NCBI RefSeq assembly: GCF_003201875.1
Contig: NZ_QJKD01000014.1
Coordinates: 62,001-126,000 of the forward strand
Direction: 5' to 3'
Source: Hungatella effluvii
GTDB taxonomy: Bacteria > Bacillota > Clostridia > Lachnospirales > Lachnospiraceae
Length of the DNA: 64,000 nucleotides
Part shown: positions 61,469 through 64,000 of the stretch, piece after piece
How the letters are laid out: each line of letters begins with the position of its first letter
How positions within the stretch are numbered: position 1 is the first letter of the stretch
Notes under the pieces: model-generated
What the model was told of the DNA's origin: nothing
The model's database searches: none
Seen by the model: only the letters and a program-made list of their open reading frames with translations
Position numbers and translations under genes: made by a program

Positions 61469-61495
61469 GGACCGGATAAAATTTTTATCCGGTCC
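61469..61495 (-). terminator. Terminator after the VanW-family gene
   Basis: GGACCGGATAAA and TTTATCCGGTCC form a 12-bp stem with a very short loop, followed on the minus strand by TTTTCTT. Confidence 0.85.
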
Positions 61496-61507
61496 ATAAA
61501 TCGCCCT

Positions 61508-63292
61508 TTAGCTCAGCGGGCTCGGCGGAACTACGTTCTGTCCCGAGCTGTTTCCGCCGCTTCCGCCCGGCCCCTCCGGCTGTACCGCCTGGGTCGTGGT
61601 TGGCTGGGCAGCAGATGTCGGCTGCTCTCCCGGTCCCTGTCCGGGTACCGTATCAGGCTGTGCCGTAGTCGGCTGGGTCGGCGCTGTCGTCGCCGGAGTA
61701 TCCGTCCCGCCGGAAGGCGATGTGTCTCCCTCCGAGGTGGCGATAGTGCTGCCTCCTGAAGACGACTCATCCGTGGCAGGAACCACCACGCCAGATGTGT
61801 TGCGCTTGATTGTCGCGGGCTTGCCGCGGTATGTGCTGTTGTGGAAGAACTCGTCGCTTACCACGACGCCGTCCTTTTTCGTCACCATGTTCGTCACCCA
61901 GCGGCTTCCCTTTGTCTCCGCCTTGACGATCTTCTCTTCTCCCGGCTGAAGGGTCTGGTCTTCTTCGTAAACCGGCGCCGGAGCATCCAGTTCCGCCGTC
62001 TTCTTGGAGGTCATGGAAAGTGTAACTCCCTTTTCCAGAATCGGGATACCCACAACGGAAATCTTCAGCTGCCGGTCTGCAAAGCTGGCTCTGAGGGCAA
62101 TTGCCGTCGAAGAGGTGTTGATAAATTTCATATCGGGTCCGCCGAAGCTTACCATGGCGTCCTCGCCCGGCGTTACGTAAGAGGGTTCATAGCTGTGCGC
62201 ATGGCGCTCTGTCGTCGTAAGACCCGAGAAAATGACCGCGTTGTAGAGTGTGGATGAAACCTGGCATACGCCGCCGCCCGGCTCTTCCACCAGTTCACCG
62301 TTTACATAGGCACCGGCCGGCCGGTACCCCTTGGCCTCGGAACGCTCTCCCGTGGCCTTATTGAAAGAAAATTCCTCGCCCGGCTGTAAGATCAGGCCGT
62401 TAAGCGCTTCGGCAGCCAGTTCGATGTTCTTGTTTCTGTCCTTGTTGGCCGTGGTCGTAGTGCTATAGGTTCCAATCACCTGATACAGCTCCTTGGCCTG
62501 TGCCTCCGTGATCTCCGGAGCCGTCTCCTTGCCGGTGGCTTCAATCACAGCGCTGAAATTTTTATCCTTTAACTGAGCCAGAATATCGGAAACCAGCTTC
62601 TCCTGGTCGATCACCAGACCGTTCTGCTCTCCCGAGTAGATAAACTTCCCTGCTTCCTTGTCGAAACCGGATACGGAACCGTTCTTGGCCTTCACGTCCC
62701 ACTTGGCGGCGGCCTTCCTGGCCTCTTCCGCGGCCGCTTCGTCCAGTCCGTTCATATCCAGGGTATAGCTTTCCTTCGGTTCGCCTGTATAGATATCTCC
62801 TAAAAGTGAATCCACCTTCGTCTCCAGTAAATCGGCGACCTCATACGTATCATCCTTATACGTAATCTTCATGCCCCACTCATACTTGTCCAGAATCGCC
62901 TTTTTCGCCTGTTCTCTGGACATTCCGGTGATGGATATCCCATCTACGGAAACTTCCTTCTGAAGCTCCGGCTCCGGCTGGCTCGTCGTCTCGCCCGTCT
63001 CCACCTCAGCAGGCCTGCTTCCTACGAACTTCACTGCCGCCATAATCACGATCACGGCAACCACCGCGATAATGATCCCCAGCAGAATCTTCGTGATATC
63101 ATACTGCGGACGCTTCTTCCGCTTTGAACCCCTTCCTGAACCGCCCCGCGGCTGGTAGGAACTCTTATATCTTGAGGACTGGCCCCTGCTTCCCTGGCTT
63201 GTCTTTCTGGAAGCTCCCGTTCCTGTCTTCCGTGTTCCCTGAGAGGAATAAGATCTTGATGTTCCACTCTGTCTGTTGCCTGTCTGACTCAT
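61508..63292 (-). CDS. VanW family protein with peptidoglycan-binding-like domain
   Basis: A 594-residue membrane-anchored protein. Residues 1-65 are basic and Ser/Arg/Gly-rich, then one membrane helix (about 68-90). The extracellular part has a PG_binding_4-like pair of repeats (about 105-270), the VanW domain (about 280-420, FNKATGERSEAKGYRPAGAYVNGELVEEPGGGVCQVSSTLYNA) and a G5-like stretch. The C-terminal ~90 residues are Thr/Pro/Gly/Ser-rich and look unstructured. The function of VanW is unknown; the genes are named for vancomycin-resistance clusters but most members have no such role. RBS AAAGGTG precedes the ATG. Confidence 0.9.
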   Translation of the reverse strand: MSQTGNRQSGTSRSYSSQGTRKTGTGASRKTSQGSRGQSSRYKSSYQPRGGSGRGSKRKKRPQYDITKILLGIIIAVVAVIVIMAAVKFVGSRPAEVETGETTSQPEPELQKEVSVDGISITGMSREQAKKAILDKYEWGMKITYKDDTYEVADLLETKVDSLLGDIYTGEPKESYTLDMNGLDEAAAEEARKAAAKWDVKAKNGSVSGFDKEAGKFIYSGEQNGLVIDQEKLVSDILAQLKDKNFSAVIEATGKETAPEITEAQAKELYQVIGTYSTTTTANKDRNKNIELAAEALNGLILQPGEEFSFNKATGERSEAKGYRPAGAYVNGELVEEPGGGVCQVSSTLYNAVIFSGLTTTERHAHSYEPSYVTPGEDAMVSFGGPDMKFINTSSTAIALRASFADRQLKISVVGIPILEKGVTLSMTSKKTAELDAPAPVYEEDQTLQPGEEKIVKAETKGSRWVTNMVTKKDGVVVSDEFFHNSTYRGKPATIKRNTSGVVVPATDESSSGGSTIATSEGDTSPSGGTDTPATTAPTQPTTAQPDTVPGQGPGEQPTSAAQPTTTQAVQPEGPGGSGGNSSGQNVVPPSPLS

Positions 63293-63472
63293 CTATTTCA
63301 CCTTTTCACATGATAGTGTATATTACATTGAGTAGTATACCATACTTTGTGGGAAATGCTATTACAAATTTATGAATTTTCTTAATTATTTTTCGTCGTT
63401 TTTCTACATTTTACAGAACGTAAAAAACATGTTACTATAGTATTACTAAAGTATTTCAAATTGGAGGTAATT

Positions 63473-64000
63473 ATGGAACTCATCGATCTGCACGTTCATT
63501 CTAACGCCTCGGATGGCACGCTCACCCCGGCCGCCGTCGTCGCTCTCGCAGTGGAAAAAGAACTGACCGCCATCGCTCTGACCGACCACGACACCATCGC
63601 CGGCATCCCGCAGGCTATAGAGGCCGCCCGCGGCCTTCCCATCGAAATCATTCCCGGCATCGAGCTATCCTGCCACTACGAGGGGGAAGAAATCCACGTT
63701 CTGGGACTGTATGTAAATCCGGACGATCCCGCATTTCTCCGGGAAACCGACCGTCTCCTTATACTCCGCGAGAAACGCAACGACGAGATGATCCGCCGTT
63801 TTTCGGAGGACGGCATGGTACTGACCAGGGAAGAGCTCACCGCCGGCAATCCCGATACGGTCATCACGAGGGCCCATTTCGCCCGCGTCCTGATGGAAAA
63901 AGGATATGTCTCCTCCATGGACCAGGCATTTAAAAAGTATTTAAAATACGGCGGCCGCTGGTGTCCAAAGAAAGAGACCATCGAGCCCTCCTACGCGCTC
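63473..64000 (+). CDS. PHP-domain phosphoesterase, 5' part only
   Basis: The reading frame starts at ATG 63473 after TTGGAGG and stays open to the window edge (176 codons). The start MELIDLHVHSNASDGTLTP holds the first PHP metal ligands (HVHSN), followed by ALTDHDTI and the IPGIELSC block. This fits the TrpH/RNase AM-type (YciV) branch of PHP hydrolases, which act on nucleotides or RNA 5' ends. The rest lies outside the window, so the domain layout cannot be completed. Confidence 0.9.
   Translation, partial: MELIDLHVHSNASDGTLTPAAVVALAVEKELTAIALTDHDTIAGIPQAIEAARGLPIEIIPGIELSCHYEGEEIHVLGLYVNPDDPAFLRETDRLLILREKRNDEMIRRFSEDGMVLTREELTAGNPDTVITRAHFARVLMEKGYVSSMDQAFKKYLKYGGRWCPKKETIEPSYAL

Overview
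The window looks like a chromosome segment of an anaerobic Firmicute of class Clostridia, most likely a gut Lachnospiraceae (Clostridium cluster XIVa type). This rests on the one-piece pyruvate:ferredoxin oxidoreductase, the AraC/YesM-type sugar regulators, strong AGGAGG ribosome binding sites, and the resemblance of most proteins to that group. No rRNA, tRNA or CRISPR array was found. Most genes lie on the minus strand.

Region 1 (1-4.1 kb) is AT-rich and differs from the rest. It holds an ArdA-like antirestriction gene, two unrecognised small genes, a possible AbrB-like gene, a broken duplicate of one of these genes at the window edge, and several repeats: at least five copies of a 7-5-7 palindrome, two copies of a ~220-bp intergenic repeat, and a diverged copy of the rlmD 3' end. 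It ends exactly at the 3' end of rlmD, a known integration target for conjugative elements, so this is probably the decayed end of an integrated element.

Region 2 (4.1-14.6 kb) is housekeeping: rlmD, a small acidic-tailed membrane protein, a patatin-like phospholipase with the PcrA helicase, a heterodimeric multidrug ABC exporter, and a DUF5688 gene. Ahead of the exporter lies a strong promoter, a 26-codon leader ORF, a stem-loop and a canonical terminator, an arrangement like the BmrB attenuator of Bacillus.

Region 3 (14.9-43.9 kb) is a carbohydrate island. A first block has a YesM/YesN two-component system, a sugar ABC importer and a GH2 beta-galactosidase. A middle block has a GntR regulator with palindromic operators, a purine permease and an amidohydrolase. 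A second block has an ABC importer, a GH2 beta-glucuronidase-like enzyme, a GH88 unsaturated glucuronyl hydrolase and a DUF2264 protein. Divergent from it are a second YesM/YesN pair, a heparinase II/III-family protein and an SLC13-type anion transporter. Together they suggest uptake and cytoplasmic breakdown of uronic-acid-containing oligosaccharides, perhaps from glycosaminoglycans.

Region 4 (43.9-64 kb) is mixed core functions: cardiolipin synthase, O-acetylhomoserine sulfhydrylase, a DUF362 ferredoxin, an LtaS-type sulfatase-fold enzyme with a PEBP protein, a zinc-ribbon protein, a YtrA-type GntR/ABC operon, a DUF4397 protein with PNPGEGGP repeats, a MATE exporter, pyruvate:ferredoxin oxidoreductase, a VanW-family protein and the start of a PHP phosphoesterase.
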